Part shown: in pieces, positions 33,316 to 45,533 of the stretch
Layout: each line of letters opens with the position of its first letter
How positions within the stretch are numbered: position 1 is the first letter of the stretch
NCBI GenBank assembly: GCA_902805475.1
Contig: CADCSX010000005.1
Location: 2,553,501-2,617,500, forward strand
Source of the DNA: Entonaema liquescens
Taxonomy: Eukaryota > Ascomycota > Sordariomycetes > Xylariales > Xylariaceae
DNA: 64,000 nucleotides
Direction: 5' to 3'
The notes under the pieces: generated by a model
Database searches by the model: none
Seen by the model: only the letters and a program-made list of their open reading frames with translations
Told to the model about the DNA's origin: nothing
Position numbers and translations under genes: made by a program

Positions 33316-36204
33316 ATGGCTTCGTCATCGGCAGCTACTCCGACACCTTAATTACTCTTAAGGTTAACTTCGACGGCGCGACTCGTCGTTTTAAGTTACC
33401 GCTTCGCGAGCTAGGCTTGGGCACGCTCGAGGACAAGGTAAGCCTTATTTTTATCTTATCGTAGATCTCCATCTTTCCATCTAACTTTATCTTCCATAAT
33501 TCTTCTGGTGGAATCCTATGCTAATATTGCATTCGCAGCTCCGTTCTTTCTTACAAATTCCTGTTGGGACGGCTGTCACATTTGAACGGTATTCCGACTC
33601 GGCTGCATCCTTCGTCGTCTTACATGCGACCAATGTTCCTGCTTACAAACAACTTTACCGAGCTGCTAAGGCCAAGCAAAGTTAAAGCTGCGCGTAACTA
33701 CACAGGCGAAAATAGAACCTGAGCCTAAGCCCGAACCCGAATCTGTCCCCGTTCCCGTGCTTGCACCTGCACCTGTACCGGAACTCCACAAGGCTCCTAA
33801 GCCCGTTACCATTGAGGATGAACCCGAGACCGAGTCCCGAGAAATTCTTGAGCCCGTGACCACTGTTGCTTCACCAGCGCTCGAGTCTTCAGCCCCAGCT
33901 ATTTCCGAGGCTTCCACTGGGGTCTTAGATACCGTTCCCGTCTCTGAAATTCATTCAAACCTACCGAATTTCGTTAAGCTATGGCAGAACCATGGCAGGC
34001 CCAGAATCCATTTAAAGCGGGATGCTGAAGGTAAGGAAGTAGTTGACCTACTAAGCTCCGCTTCTTCAGCCCCAGCCGAGCCTTTAATATCATTGGAGTC
34101 AAGTGGAGAGAACGCGCCTCGATGCCCCTTCTCCCGAGCTGCGTCGAAGATACCTCACGCTACCGTTCTACCCTGCGAAGGTCGCAAGAGAGAGGCTATT
34201 ATTCCTAAGACCCCGGAACCTACGCAATTTGTATTCCCCGAGGGTGTGGTAACTGTTTCTAAGGTAGAGGATGAAGAGCCGAAGAGAGACGATGCTCTGA
34301 TCACACTAGGCGTGCCCAAGCGTCAATTCACTGTCTGCTGCAACAGCTGCGACCGGGCTGTTCCTGATGCCCATTTCCACTGTTCTACGTGCGACGATGG
34401 CGACTTCGATCTCTGCCAGGATTGTGTCAACCAGGGCATTACCTGCTACAACGAAGGGCATTGGCTCATCAAGCGTTTCATCAAGAATGGTCAGGTCAAC
34501 TACAGCACTACACACATTGCTCCCAAGACCCCCCGTCCCCAAACAACCAAGCCTGCCACGAGCCTCCCAATCAGACCCGCCGAGAATGTGAACTCTGTAC
34601 CCCGAACGGGATTTTGGGATACTACCTACAATGACCGCACCTGCAACTGTTGTGTTCAGGATTTCCCCGGAGAAGATTTCCTTCATTGCACCGTATGCGA
34701 TGATTATGATCTTTGCAAGAGCTGTTTCGCCAAGGATAAGCATGGTCACCACCCCGCGCACGGATTTGTCCCTGCTGTGAAGGGTACAGTCTTCGATCAT
34801 GAAGTTTCTTCGCTCTTGTCTCCTGGCCGAAACGCCGCCCATAACGCCATTTGTGATGGCTGCGACAAGTATGTCCGAGGTGTCCGACACAAGTGTCTGG
34901 ACTGCCCTGATTGGGACTACTGCTCGGAATGCGTCAAGAATGCCGAGTTTATTCACCCCAACCACCGTTTCGTAACTATCTACGAGCCTTTGACTGATCG
35001 TACATTCCGTCCCTTGATGCGTGGTACACACTATGGCATCTGCTGTGATGGTCCTCTGTGCTCATCCTCTCGCGTTCGTTCCAAGTACATTGTCGGTGTA
35101 CGATACAAGTGTGCAGTCTGCCACGATACCGACTTCTGTGCCAACTGCGAGGCCAGCCCCTCTAACTCTCACAACAAGACACATCCATTGATCAAATTCA
35201 AGACTCCGGTGCGCCATGTCAGCGTTACTACTACCGGCGAGCACGAGGATGGCCAGCGCCTTCCCACTATGGGAGATCGCGTTCGGCCCGTCTCTATCAT
35301 TTCAGCTTCAGCACGTGAGAGCATTGCTGCTACGCCTGTCCAAACTGTGGTTGATGTGCAACCTACCGAGCAGCAATCACCTAAGACGGAGGAAGTCAGC
35401 GAAGCTGAGATAAAGACTGAGGTAGTAGAGGAAGTTGCCCCGGTCGAGAAGAAGCCTACCTCGGATGCGCTCATTGCTGTTTTCCTGCGGGACACTATTG
35501 CGGATGGCACAGTCATGCCACCGAACCATACGTTTGAACAAGTCTGGGTTGTTCGAAATGAAGGTAGCGTCCCGTGGCCGGCCGGCTGCTCTGTCAAATT
35601 TGTTGGCGGTGATTACATGGGTGCCGTTGACCCCGCTCATCCTGCTGGTATTCACGAACTGGTCTCAGCCTCGGAATCGACCATCTGTTACAACGCCCTT
35701 AAACCGGGCCAAGAATTCCCTTTCACTGTTTTAATGCGCACTCCTGACCGGGAAGGCAAGGTCATCTCGTATTGGCGATTAACGACTCCGGACGGTGTTA
35801 AGTTCGGTCACAAGCTGTGGTGCGACGTGACCGTCCAAGCACCTCGTCCCAAGATTACCTCAGAAGAGCCCCAGCGTAAGCGTGAGGCTAGCACGAGCCC
35901 AGCGCCTGCTCCTAAATTGGCCGAAAGCCAGATGATCATCCCCAAGCTGGAGCACGAGTCACCGGCTTCCAGCATGCATGAGAAGGCTCAGTCGGAAAGC
36001 GAACTAGAGACAGAGACGACTACTGTCGCACAGTCGGTACAGAGCTCGCAGGACTCGCAAGATGACGATTTCGAAGACTGCGGCGAGGATGACGAATGGG
36101 CCGAGTCTGAGGATGGTTTTATGACGGATGAAGAGTACGATATCCTTGATGCGTCAGACGAGGAGTATCTGTCGGAGCAGCGCAAATCAGCATCCAAGAA
36201 GTAA
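33316..36204 (+). CDS. NBR1: NBR1-type selective autophagy receptor (PB1, four ZZ fingers, FW domain), two apparent frameshifts
   Basis: Cargo receptor that links ubiquitin- or cytosol-to-vacuole cargo to Atg8. Exons 33316-33437 and 33539-36204 (about 929 aa after correction). PB1 domain (VNFDGATRRFKLPLRELG), then an acidic/Pro-rich linker, four ZZ zinc fingers in series (starting CCNSCDRAVPDAHFHCSTC, CNCCVQDF, CDGCDKYVRGVRHKCLDC and the CDGPLC repeat), a four-tryptophan NBR1 domain (VWVVRNEGSVPWPAGC...YWRLTTPDGVKFG), and an acidic C-terminus with the possible Atg8-binding core EEYDILD. One base is missing at about 33340-33341 (CC for CCC) and one at 33678-33680 (AAA for AAAA); without them stops interrupt the PB1 domain. 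The rest is open for 800 codons, so these look like sequence errors. Confidence 0.92.
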
Positions 36205-37272
36205 AAACATAACTGGTATGCTAGACGATAGTACTGAACAGTAATACGACAGTACTATGGGGGGAAAGGGATTAAGGGGGAATAAGGGCTCAGCTGCAGT
36301 GTGATATTCGGTTCCCCATTTCCTCTACCGGTGTTAATCGTTTCGGAGATTTTCAATTCGGCGATGGCTTTTCTCTTCCTGGCTATGGTTCTCTCCATGG
36401 CTTCTACACACATCTCAACTACAGTCCACTCATTAGATAATAGGAACAGATTGGCACGCGCAGGAGCTGTAGGGATAGTTTCCGGTAGCTGAATTTACTC
36501 GTCGTGTTTTTCCTGAATCGTGGATGCAGCATTTCTTATTATTGTGTTTCTATCTTGTATTGAGTAACGTTACCTATGCATGATTGTATTCCTTTACTCG
36601 CAGTCGTGATCTGTGCATGTCTTTTGCTTAGCATAGCAGAATAGGTATACGTAGTTACTGCTTCTCTACACTATCCTGAGTGATAATGTGCATAATGAAT
36701 TCGGTAGTGAGTAGGTAGGTATTATACTATAATTGCCTAGGTACCTAACCTAGTTTAAGTCTTTAGGTAATGAATACAGATTGATATGATTACGACGATG
36801 GTTCATGGATTGACCCACCTTTAAACCACCTTTGGGCCACTCGATAGAAGCAGCTGCATTTCTCCAAATTCAGCCGCGAGGAACTGGAAGGGTCCCCCCC
36901 CCCACATACAAGCCAAGACCCACTAATATTGGGATCGCTAACAGGGTTTAGTTACAGGCGACGGTTCCCTAAAAAGTTAATTCCTTTTGGTGCAAGTTGT
37001 CCTCTAAGAGCTGCTCCGAAGAAACATCTACCTTTTGACATCTTACATTTCACCTCTAACCTCGTCCATACAAACCACTACGACTTTCCCTGGCCCAATT
37101 CGGAACCGATCCGACCAATTCGCATAGACAACCTTCCTCCAATATTCGAATTGAAGCAGATGCCGTGCTAGCGCCGCCCCAGCCAGACAGACAGTCTCGA
37201 AGAGCCTGTAGCAGTTGCGCTGGAGAAATCTGAATCGCGCGCTCGAGTGCTGGACGGATAATAGCGTTCACG
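36205..37272. other. Intergenic, no gene seen
   Basis: About 1.1 kb between two plus-strand genes: NBR1 3' region, then the ERV41 promoter and leader, with a C10 run at 36895-36904. Confidence 0.65.
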
Positions 37273-38600
37273 ATGAACGGCTATAACGAGAAGAGTAACC
37301 ACTACGATGACGAGCCCGAACCCGGAAGCTTCGTGCGGGCCTTTGATGCTTTCCGTAAGCGCCCCTGACTTTTACTTTATATGAGCCTCCTTGCCATCTG
37401 TGGATATTGGGTATTATAAGACACCCAGCTGACAAATAGCTTCGCAACCCTAACAGCGAAAGCGAAGCCCCAATATGTAACGCGCACGTCGGGCGGCGGG
37501 AAGTGGACCGTCGTTATGTACATTGTTTCGTGCGTACTGCTGTGGTCCGAAGCAGCGCGCTGGTGGCGCGGAGAGGAGACGCATACGTTTGCGGTGGAGA
37601 AGGGCGTCGGTCATAGTATGCAAATCAACCTCGACATCGTGATCAAGATGAAGTGCAAGGACCTCCACGTCAACGTCCAGGACGCATCGGGCGATCTCAT
37701 CCGCGCTGCTACCCGCCTGCAGGAAGACACGACGCATTGGGGACATTGGGTTGATGCCAAGGGTGTTCATAAGCTGGGTAAGGATAGCCATGGTCGCGCC
37801 ATCACGGGTGCCGGCTGGCATGAGGAGGGATTCGGCGAGGAGCATGTTCACGATATTGTCGCTATGGGACGGAAGAAGGCTCGTTGGGCTAAGACTCCTA
37901 GGTTATGGGGCGCTGATGGCGACAGTTGTCGCATCTACGGAAGTCTGGATCTGAACAAGGTCCAGGGTGATTTCCATATTACTGCTAGAGGCCACGGTTA
38001 TACCGATCCTAAGATGCCTACACATTTGGAGCATGGTGGTATGTTTAACTCTTCCAATCCCTAGCCCAAGGAGAATCAGCTTTTCTCGCTCTGAACAAAG
38101 ACTAACCCGACCTCCATTGGGTAGCCTTCAACTTCTCACACGTCATCTCGGAGCTCTCGTTCGGACCATACTACCCGTCCCTCGTCAACCCACTCGACCG
38201 GACCATCAACATCGCCGAGTCGCACTTCTACAAGTTCCAGTACTTCATGTCGGTCGTACCAACCATCTACAGCGTGCAGCGGGGGTCCGGGTCCGCGCCG
38301 GTAGAGCGCACCATCTTCACGAACCAGTACGCCGTCACCGAGCAGAGTAAGGAGATCAACGAGCGCATGGTTCCCGGCCTCTTCTTCAAGTACGACATCG
38401 AGCCTATCATGCTCCACGTCGAGGAGCGCCGCGACGGCCTCATCACCTTCGCCATCAAAATCATCAATATCCTATCCGGCGTCCTGGTCGCTTGCAACTG
38501 GGGCTTTACGCTGAGCGAGTGGGTACGCGAAGTCATCGGTCGCCGGAGGAGGCAGCATAGCGAGGGCGTTATTGGTGCGAAGGCCGGGTATGACGAGTGA
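37273..38600 (+). CDS. ERV41: ERV41 (ERGIC-2-like) COPII vesicle protein
   Basis: Membrane protein of the Erv41-Erv46 complex that cycles between ER and Golgi and retrieves ER residents. Exons 37273-37354, 37457-38038 and 38125-38600, introns 102 and 86 nt, giving 379 aa. The N-terminal motif FVRAFDAFPKAKPQYVTRTS precedes TM1 (WTVVMYIVSCVLLWSEAARW). The lumenal domain contains CRIYGSLDLNKVQGDFHITA and FNFSHVISELSFGPYYPSL, both family hallmarks. TM2 is near the end (IKIINILSGVLVACNWGFTL), followed by a short cytosolic tail. The lumenal cysteine pattern is that of Erv41, not the Cys-rich Erv46. Confidence 0.93.
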
Positions 38601-39584
38601 TCCCCGAAATGAGGTTCGTCTTGTAGTTATGTACTACTAGTTGGGGAGGAGACCAAGGCGCGAAAAGGGGGTAAAGGAATGGAGAAAGAAAAAAAGAAAG
38701 AAAGAAAGAAAGAAGACTTGGTTTGGGCATCTTGTTTTTGGCTAGGCATTGTTCTTTTTTCTTGTTCTAGAGTCACGGAGTTCGGGGAGCGGTATGGGCG
38801 ACGTCGGTATATAGTAGTATCAACATGAATGATTTGAAGCCATTTGCTTAGAGGGCCACTTGTTTTGGGGTTTTCGTGCTTCTCTCTACTCACCGTTGTA
38901 AAACGATAAGAAGTGGATGTATCGGAGAAGGGGAAGGGAAACGAATGAATTTATATTCTTTCGTTCATTTACCTTTTATCAGATTGGTCCAGATAGGGAG
39001 AATATCAGCGATCTGCTTCCGAGACCAGCAAGGTCCTCATTATATCAGTGAAATAGACCGAAATACATCAGGTCCGAAGAGAGTGGAGCAAAACCAGAAA
39101 CTGAGTATAGGTATAAAAGATAGAGGTAGAAAAAGAAATAGTAACATCAACTCAACCAACTTATAAACACATACATCAGAGCACTTGAAATGTAGACATG
39201 CTTTTCCCATAATTAGCAAGCCTAGAATAAGTACCTAATATGTATTACTACCCCCTAGCGCCATGCTTTCAACATATATATACTCATTCTGATTTTCTTC
39301 CCTTCCCCCTTTCCCTTTCCCTTTCCCTAACAAACTCTTAAGCAGAGCTTTCAAACCGAGGACTTCCTCGGCCTTTAAGAACGTTAATATCGATACTTCA
39401 TAATGTATAATAGTTATACCTTTTAACTATACTATAACCCTATCTATACTATACCTCTTTAGAAGTAACGTAAGAGAGAGAAAGAGAGGAATTCAAACCG
39501 AGCCAAGTTGCCGGGTTAAACTTCGCGTGCACACTCATAATTCTAATATAAAAGAGCCCTAGTCCGATCGGCTCAGCGCAACTA
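38601..39584. other. Intergenic between convergent genes
   Basis: About 1 kb. It holds an A/G-rich GAAA tract (38682-38714) and a CCCTTT hexamer repeat near 39306-39329. No gene seen. Confidence 0.65.
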
Positions 39585-42500
39585 TTATTGCAACAATAGC
39601 GCATCTTCGTCGAGCCGTCCGAACAAGTCCTTGATTTCTTTCTCCACCACCTTGAGCTCCTTCGCCAACTGGCCCGTAACCAGGGCATACGCGTACAAGA
39701 GCGCGTAGTCCGGTTCCTCTACCACAACGTCGCCCAGCGTCGGGACTCTAACCCTAAGGCCGTCCCGTTTGATAGTTACGTCTGCATCGCCATTCTCCCC
39801 GGTGGCGGACGAGGCCTTACCGCCTTCCTCTTCCGTGGCTTCGATTTGGTTGTGTTCCTTTCTGAATCGGAAGATCTTGCCTAGTAACTTATCGCGAATG
39901 ACCATGACGCTGGGAATGACGTCCGTCAGGGGGTATTCGAGCATAATACTCGATGCGAGCACCTGGAACACGTGGCATATGCGCGCACAAAGCTGTTCCC
40001 GCTCCTCCGCTGTATAGTATAGCAATGCTTTCTCGCCGTCGCTGAGGCGACCGTGCTTCTGCGTCACCAAACTCATAGCGTGGAACGCGTCGAGTGCTCG
40101 CTGCGTCGAGGACATGATGCGTCCGTACGCCTCGAATGGGAATGGCCCGCGAAGCTCGTACTCATTGTTCGCAGAGACACGGAGCGTCTGCAGCTGCGAA
40201 GCGTAACGCTGCATGGCGGCCTGTTCACCTATCTTCATGTAGCTCGTCGCTGCAGTGTCGTTGCGGAGGAGCACTGCCAGCGGACCTCGTTTCCAGACAA
40301 GTCCCATCTGTAGATAGAGAACCGCTAGACCTTCCTTGAATTTTTGACGGGCGGGCGTAGGCCAGATCAGACGGCAGATAACGAGACCCCAGATAATGCC
40401 CACAGACACGGCCACAACTCTGTGGAAAGCGATGGAGCTGATGACGGGGTTGACGCCGCCTTCGTCATCGTCATCATCGTCAACATCCTGCGTGAGCGAA
40501 TACGCGTATAATGAGGACACATTGTAGCTTAGCAATATGAAGCGACCAAATGCCGGATTACCGCGATCGATCATGATGTAAAATGCACCAAAGGCGATAG
40601 CCCAGCCCAAGATGGCGAGCGCGACAGGGTTGCCATCCGATATCCACCAGTTGACCAAGACAAAGGCAGCACCCATAATGGTACCTGTGAAACGAGACCA
40701 GCCAGTAGCATTAGACGCACCCACAGTCATCGAGCACACGATCATAAAAGACAAGAGACCCCATTCTCCTCGCCAGTGCGCGTATACTGGCCGCGTTTGA
40801 GGGATGAAGGCAAACATGGCATAGAGAGCAGCGCCAATACCGACCTTGATGCCAAAACGAACTATATCAAAACGTTAGCGGATGACTTTCAGGGGTACAT
40901 CAATCATAACTTACTGTCACTCCTTGCGAGAAACCTGAAGAATTTCAATAGAGTTCGGGAGGCTGTCCGGACAATGTGATCCCATATACCTTCGCCCTGC
41001 GGTGCTGCATCCCAGCTAAAGGTGCCACGCCGCTTCATGGAATCGGGAATGCCCTGAGGAAGCTTCGACTGCCTAAGCCTCTTAACCGGTTGGAGGAGGG
41101 ACGCTTGTTCCGGGTCTGTTTTCTTTGCCTTTGATCTCAGATTAATGTGCTTCCAGAACATCATCCATTTCCATGTCCGCTTGCTATGCTCGGTAACATC
41201 TCGTAAGTCATCTACAGTATCTAGGTATATCTGCATTTCGTCTGCAAAACTAAGCAGACTGAATGAGAAGTGCCCACAAGCCGCAGCTACCTCTTCGAAA
41301 TCCGCTTGGATAGACTCAGATCTGGTCCTGCCTAGTTCAATCGTCTTATAGATTTCTTCTAGAGCATTTCCTCTCGCCTGGTTATACAGGGATATCGCAT
41401 CGGCAAGGCTTTGTTTGAACTGTTCGTTTATGTTGATCGGTGTCCCTGGAGCTCCGAATAGCGGTTCTCTGAGCATCTCAGCCATAGTGTGAACTAAAGA
41501 TTTCATGGAAGGGCCAAGACGCGCGATAAATAATTCGAAAATATCGGATGGAGTCCTTAGTGACGAAGTAGATGCAGACATCGGGTGTGGTGTATCTTGT
41601 GTAGGTGCAACGTCCTCCTCCCTGTCGCTTCGCTCATCAGGGGCCTCATCGATGGGACCAAGAGCATTGAATCTATTACCTCCACTCTTCAATGTCGCCG
41701 ATAAGGACCTAGCAAACGTAGGCGAGAAAGGATTCGTGGATTGAGAAAACGGAGAGGTAGCCGAATGCGAAGACAGTGGTCCCAAAGAAACTTCCTTCAA
41801 AAGTTCGAATTGGGTATTAGCCGCACTTCTGAGACCACCGAGCGACTGGGCTAAGCTCTCCATCGACTTTACCACAGCTTTGTCATGTCTATATATCTGC
41901 TCTTGTCCTAAGATATAGTATTCGTATTTGGACTCCCGAGCGTTCTTGTTCATTTGGGTCAAAGTTGAACTGTACGAACTTGAAGCTTTTGTAAAGGCGC
42001 TTGAAGTGAAGTCCTCTTCAGCACCACTGAGGAACCCACTTGCTATCATAGACAACATATCGCCGAGCGACGTAGACGCGTTCCGCATAGACTTTCGTAA
42101 TGCTAACCTCGCAGAAACCGGCCATAAGATCAAGTTGACTAGCGTTGATATCACAGTAGCCATCAGTAAAATCTTTAGTGACTGGATAATCTTCTGGTTG
42201 GTGAAGACACCTGTATGGACCGCGTTCTCTTTGGTTGTAATAGTGATGATACCAATGGATGCTATACTGGCACCAACGCTTACCAAAGGGTTGTTGAGCT
42301 TTTGCTTCACCCACCCGACGAAGCCAAGCCCACCTCCGATGAATATCGTGAGAACCAAAATATAGGACAACTCAACCATATCCAGGACAGATCCGAAGAG
42401 TACCGAGGTGGCCATCGACAAGGTTCCGATAAACATGGCATAGCACACAGCGACGACGGCAATAGCAACGGCTTCTATCTGTGAGCCTGTCGATCTGGCC

Positions 42501-42865
42501 GGGTGAAAATAAACGGTAATGGTGGCGACGATATGCTTCCCATCCATTGGACCTAGAAAACTAGCAGCAGGGCGCCAAAAGGTTCCCATGCTAGCCAGCA
42601 GATATGCGATAGAGCACTTTATGGTGCCTCTCCCTTTGGGCGAATTCATCCATGCCCATAGATTCCCTGACGCTACGCGAGTGTTGTGCCACAAGTTCCA
42701 AGCCTTCTCCTTCACCGTATCACCCTCAGTGAGGGGACGGATACCGTCATCATCGCCGGAGCCATCGAGGTGCGGATATCGCAGGGAGAATTGGCGTCGT
42801 GTTCGTTCACCGGTGCCCGGAATAATCCAGGTGCCATTACGCAGTTTCTGTCGTCGCGGAGGCAT
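39585..42865 (-). CDS. FUSC/DUF2422-DUF2421-type multi-pass membrane protein (putative exporter)
   Basis: Large membrane protein with the layout of the fungal 'ER transporter 6TM N-terminal' (DUF2422) plus FUSC-like plus DUF2421 family. Exons (minus) 42865-40915 and 40861-39585, intron 53 nt (GTAAGT...TATAG), 1075 aa. After a polar N-terminus (RNGTWIIPGTGERTRRQFSL) comes a first membrane block (about residues 85-270), a soluble helical region with Ser-rich insert, and a second block after the intron (VNWWISDGNPVALAILGWAI and others), then a soluble C-terminal domain. Bacterial FUSC relatives export aromatic acids such as fusaric acid; the substrate here is unknown. The 42865 ATG is the first in frame, but a 5' exon may be missing (see findings). 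Confidence 0.82.
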
Positions 42866-44080
42866 CACGTTAGTACCTAGATCCTCTACCGTCTCGAAGA
42901 TAGGAACGTGTTGAAATTTAGAGTCGCACGTAGAGACTTTACGGTATTATTCTCCCGCATGGTCCGGTGATATTAGGGAACAATGAAGAAACAGAAATAA
43001 AAGAACACAAAAATAAAAAAAAATAAAAAAAAAGATCAATCAGTTGTTCATAATACTAATAAAGTTTTTTTTTTTTATTTGCTTACACTCCTCGCCGGTG
43101 CTCTGCTAGGTCGCGGTGGTCTCGAAGCTCCACCAGCACCGGGGTCATTACTAGTAATGCTGTCGCTGGTCATAGCTTGATATTCCACGGCGACGACCCT
43201 CTTCTTCCTCTTTCGTCCCGCGCGACCCTCCTAAGATCTCTGCGGCATTGTCAACAAGAAAAGAGGGAAATACTTCTGTTATGAAATAGGTGAAGAATGG
43301 AGGAACTGGTGTCGCTATCCAAAAAAAAAAAAAAAAGACAGGTTATGTAAGTTGTAAGTTGTAAGTTGTAAGCTGTAAGCTGTAACACGCGCTTCTAGGG
43401 ATGACAGCCTTTAGTTGACTTTAGGTCACTTGACGATATTGGAACCATTACTTTTGGCGGTTGTAGCGGGTCCCACTTATTGTCTAGGTACAGACTTTGT
43501 CATTCAACCAATGGAATGCTACTTCCTGATCAAATGGCGTCATCGCACGCGCTTCTATCTGCTTAAAGACCTGTAATGGTAGCCTCAATTGGGAGCATAT
43601 GGAAATAAAAACGGCGGGAAACACCCCACCGAAACCCCGTCTCCTCCGAACATTGAAGTTTCTCGGTTCTAGCGTTAAGACCGCTAAACGAATACACGTT
43701 TAATAAGTCACGAATTCGATCGACGCTAACTCGCATGGAGCTACAACACCAAAAAGTCGCATCGCACGATACCTACGAAGCCTACTTTCCTATTCGACCT
43801 TTCCAACCTCGAACCCAAAAGCATCCGTTAAGCTAGCATTATCTTGATCTTGGGGCAACTCTACTCCCTTCCGACTTCGCTAGCTAAATCTGCCGTTCAG
43901 CTTGCGTCCTATTCGGAAACCATTCTTATACGCAAGCTAGCCTAGGCCTTACATCGCTAACCTGACTCCTTACGTCAAACAGCTACACCATCCACAGGGA
44001 AACTGGAGTATAGAGACGCAGAAGCAAGACAATCCCTACTAGCTAGAGAGAGATAGCGGGAAGAAGAAACAACCATCATA
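42866..44080. other. Divergent intergenic region, possible extra 5' exon, tandem repeat
   Basis: About 1.2 kb between the membrane-protein gene and the small gene at 44081. A candidate minus-strand 5' exon lies at 43173-43087. Poly(A)/poly(T) tracts occur at 43010-43078 and 43321-43336, and a 7-bp GTAAGTT/GTAAGCT tandem array at about 43347-43385. Confidence 0.5.
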
Positions 44081-44683
44081 ATGGCCAATCTCCTCCCAAC
44101 ACCCCCATCTCTCCCTCCACCTAACCGACCGCGCCCTCACCCCCCTCATAACATCTGCTTCCACCTCCCATTCTCGTTCTCCATCCCCCACACGCCTCTC
44201 AGCCCTCACATCCCTCTCCCACGCCGCCCTCAGCGCGCACGAATCCGCACTCCGTCTCAACCTCGGCGCCCCCTCCGCGTCATGGTCGAGCACGCAGACC
44301 AAGGTCCCATCGTGCTACAATCTTTCCTTCGCGCCGACACCACCACAACCACTAACCCTCCTTCCACCGCATCGACGTCTACCTCCACCACCGAGCCTGA
44401 ACCTGGATCCGAAGCCGAACCTAACGGCAGCGCGGAGCACCGCCTCCAACAACTGCAGCTCGAGCCCGAAGACGCCGACGCAGATGGTAGCGCAGACGCA
44501 GACGCCAACGCCCCGCCCATGCTCATCAGCGTCGTCGTCGCGCCGACCCCCGACGACGCCCGCGACGCCCGGCGCGCGGCTACTCGGCTCGAGCGCGTGG
44601 GCCGCGCGATACAGGCGCAGTGGGCGGAAGTGCAGGCGGCAGCGGCGGCGGCGCAGGAGGACGGTGCGGGGGCCGGGGACTGA
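44081..44683 (+). CDS. Small protein of unknown family, frame disturbed by probable single-base losses
   Basis: A 200-codon open frame from ATG 44081, very GC-rich. Its C-terminal two thirds look like protein (VMVEHADQGPIVLQSFL; ISVVVAPTPDDARDARRAAT, then LERVGRAIQAQW) with a low-complexity Thr/Glu/Ala insert. The first third in this frame is Pro/Arg-rich and unlike protein, whereas the +1 frame over 44118-44267 reads HLTDRALTPLITSASTSHSR ... SAHESALRLNLGAP, which joins well to RVMVEHADQ if one C is added to the C5 run at about 44263-44267. I infer missing bases in C runs, with the true protein switching frames. I do not recognise the family; no function is proposed. Confidence 0.5.
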   Translation: MANLLPTPPSLPPPNRPRPHPPHNICFHLPFSFSIPHTPLSPHIPLPRRPQRARIRTPSQPRRPLRVMVEHADQGPIVLQSFLRADTTTTTNPPSTASTSTSTTEPEPGSEAEPNGSAEHRLQQLQLEPEDADADGSADADANAPPMLISVVVAPTPDDARDARRAATRLERVGRAIQAQWAEVQAAAAAAQEDGAGAGD

Positions 44684-45533
44684 GATGGGGAGGGAGGAAG
44701 ACGAAATTACATACACGCAAAGAAAAAAAGGAGAAAGAAGAAAAGAGAGAGAGAGAGAGAGGAAAGAGAAAAGAGAAGGGGAAGGGGATGAAAGAAATAC
44801 TTTATCTTATCCATCAATCAGCTTGGCTAAGCTACGCACGCTATGCTATGCTATGCTATGCTAAACCAAGTCCCAAGCCAAGAGAAGAGAAGGGAAGGGA
44901 AGGGAAGGAACTGCTTTGCTCTCTCTCTCTCTCTCTCTCTAACCGGAGAACCTACCATTGCAGGTCGCTGCAGCTTAAAGCAGTCCGAGGCAAGCGCTTT
45001 TGGGGTGAAAAGAGGGAAAGGGGGGGGGGAATAGTTAAGACCAAATAGACATATAGCTTATGTGTGGCTCAACCATCGGGAGAATTGGTCTGTTTGCTAT
45101 CGGGGAACTGCATGAACTACCTGGCTTGCGCGTTGCTTTACTCTGGGTTACAATAGGGGGGGCTATCTCTAGAAGCAATCTAGGAGATATTCCTAACAGC
45201 TACCCAACTATACCAAGAGTATTATTACAACTAAATAAATATCATCAAAGTAAATATGATACAATAGTACCATCTACGAACAAACCACCTTAAACCAGTT
45301 ATTATTATTCTCTTAACGAATCACAGTAAACCAAAAGATCTGAACTTCATGAGTAGGCCAATTTATATTCAGCTACATATCGCCTACAGGGGTAATTTCT
45401 GTTTAATTCGTCGCATTTCTCGTGATATTGGATTATTTTGGCTCGCAAGTCTATATGTCCGCGAACACCGTCTGGTTCATGCGCCAGCTAACATAACCGC
45501 ACCAAGACTTAACAACATCGCTAGTCTAAATTT
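44684..45533. other. Intergenic with microsatellites
   Basis: About 0.85 kb between convergent genes. GA repeats (44745-44761), a CTATG pentamer array (44841-44863) and a CT repeat (44919-44940). No gene seen. Confidence 0.7.

Noticed and set aside
34306..35031. 241-aa minus-strand open frame
   Set aside because: It is antisense to the ZZ-finger region of NBR1, a shadow of a real gene.
39300..39330. Telomere-like repeat
   Set aside because: The unit is CCCTTT with one CCCTAA at the end; this is a simple microsatellite, not a TTAGGG array.
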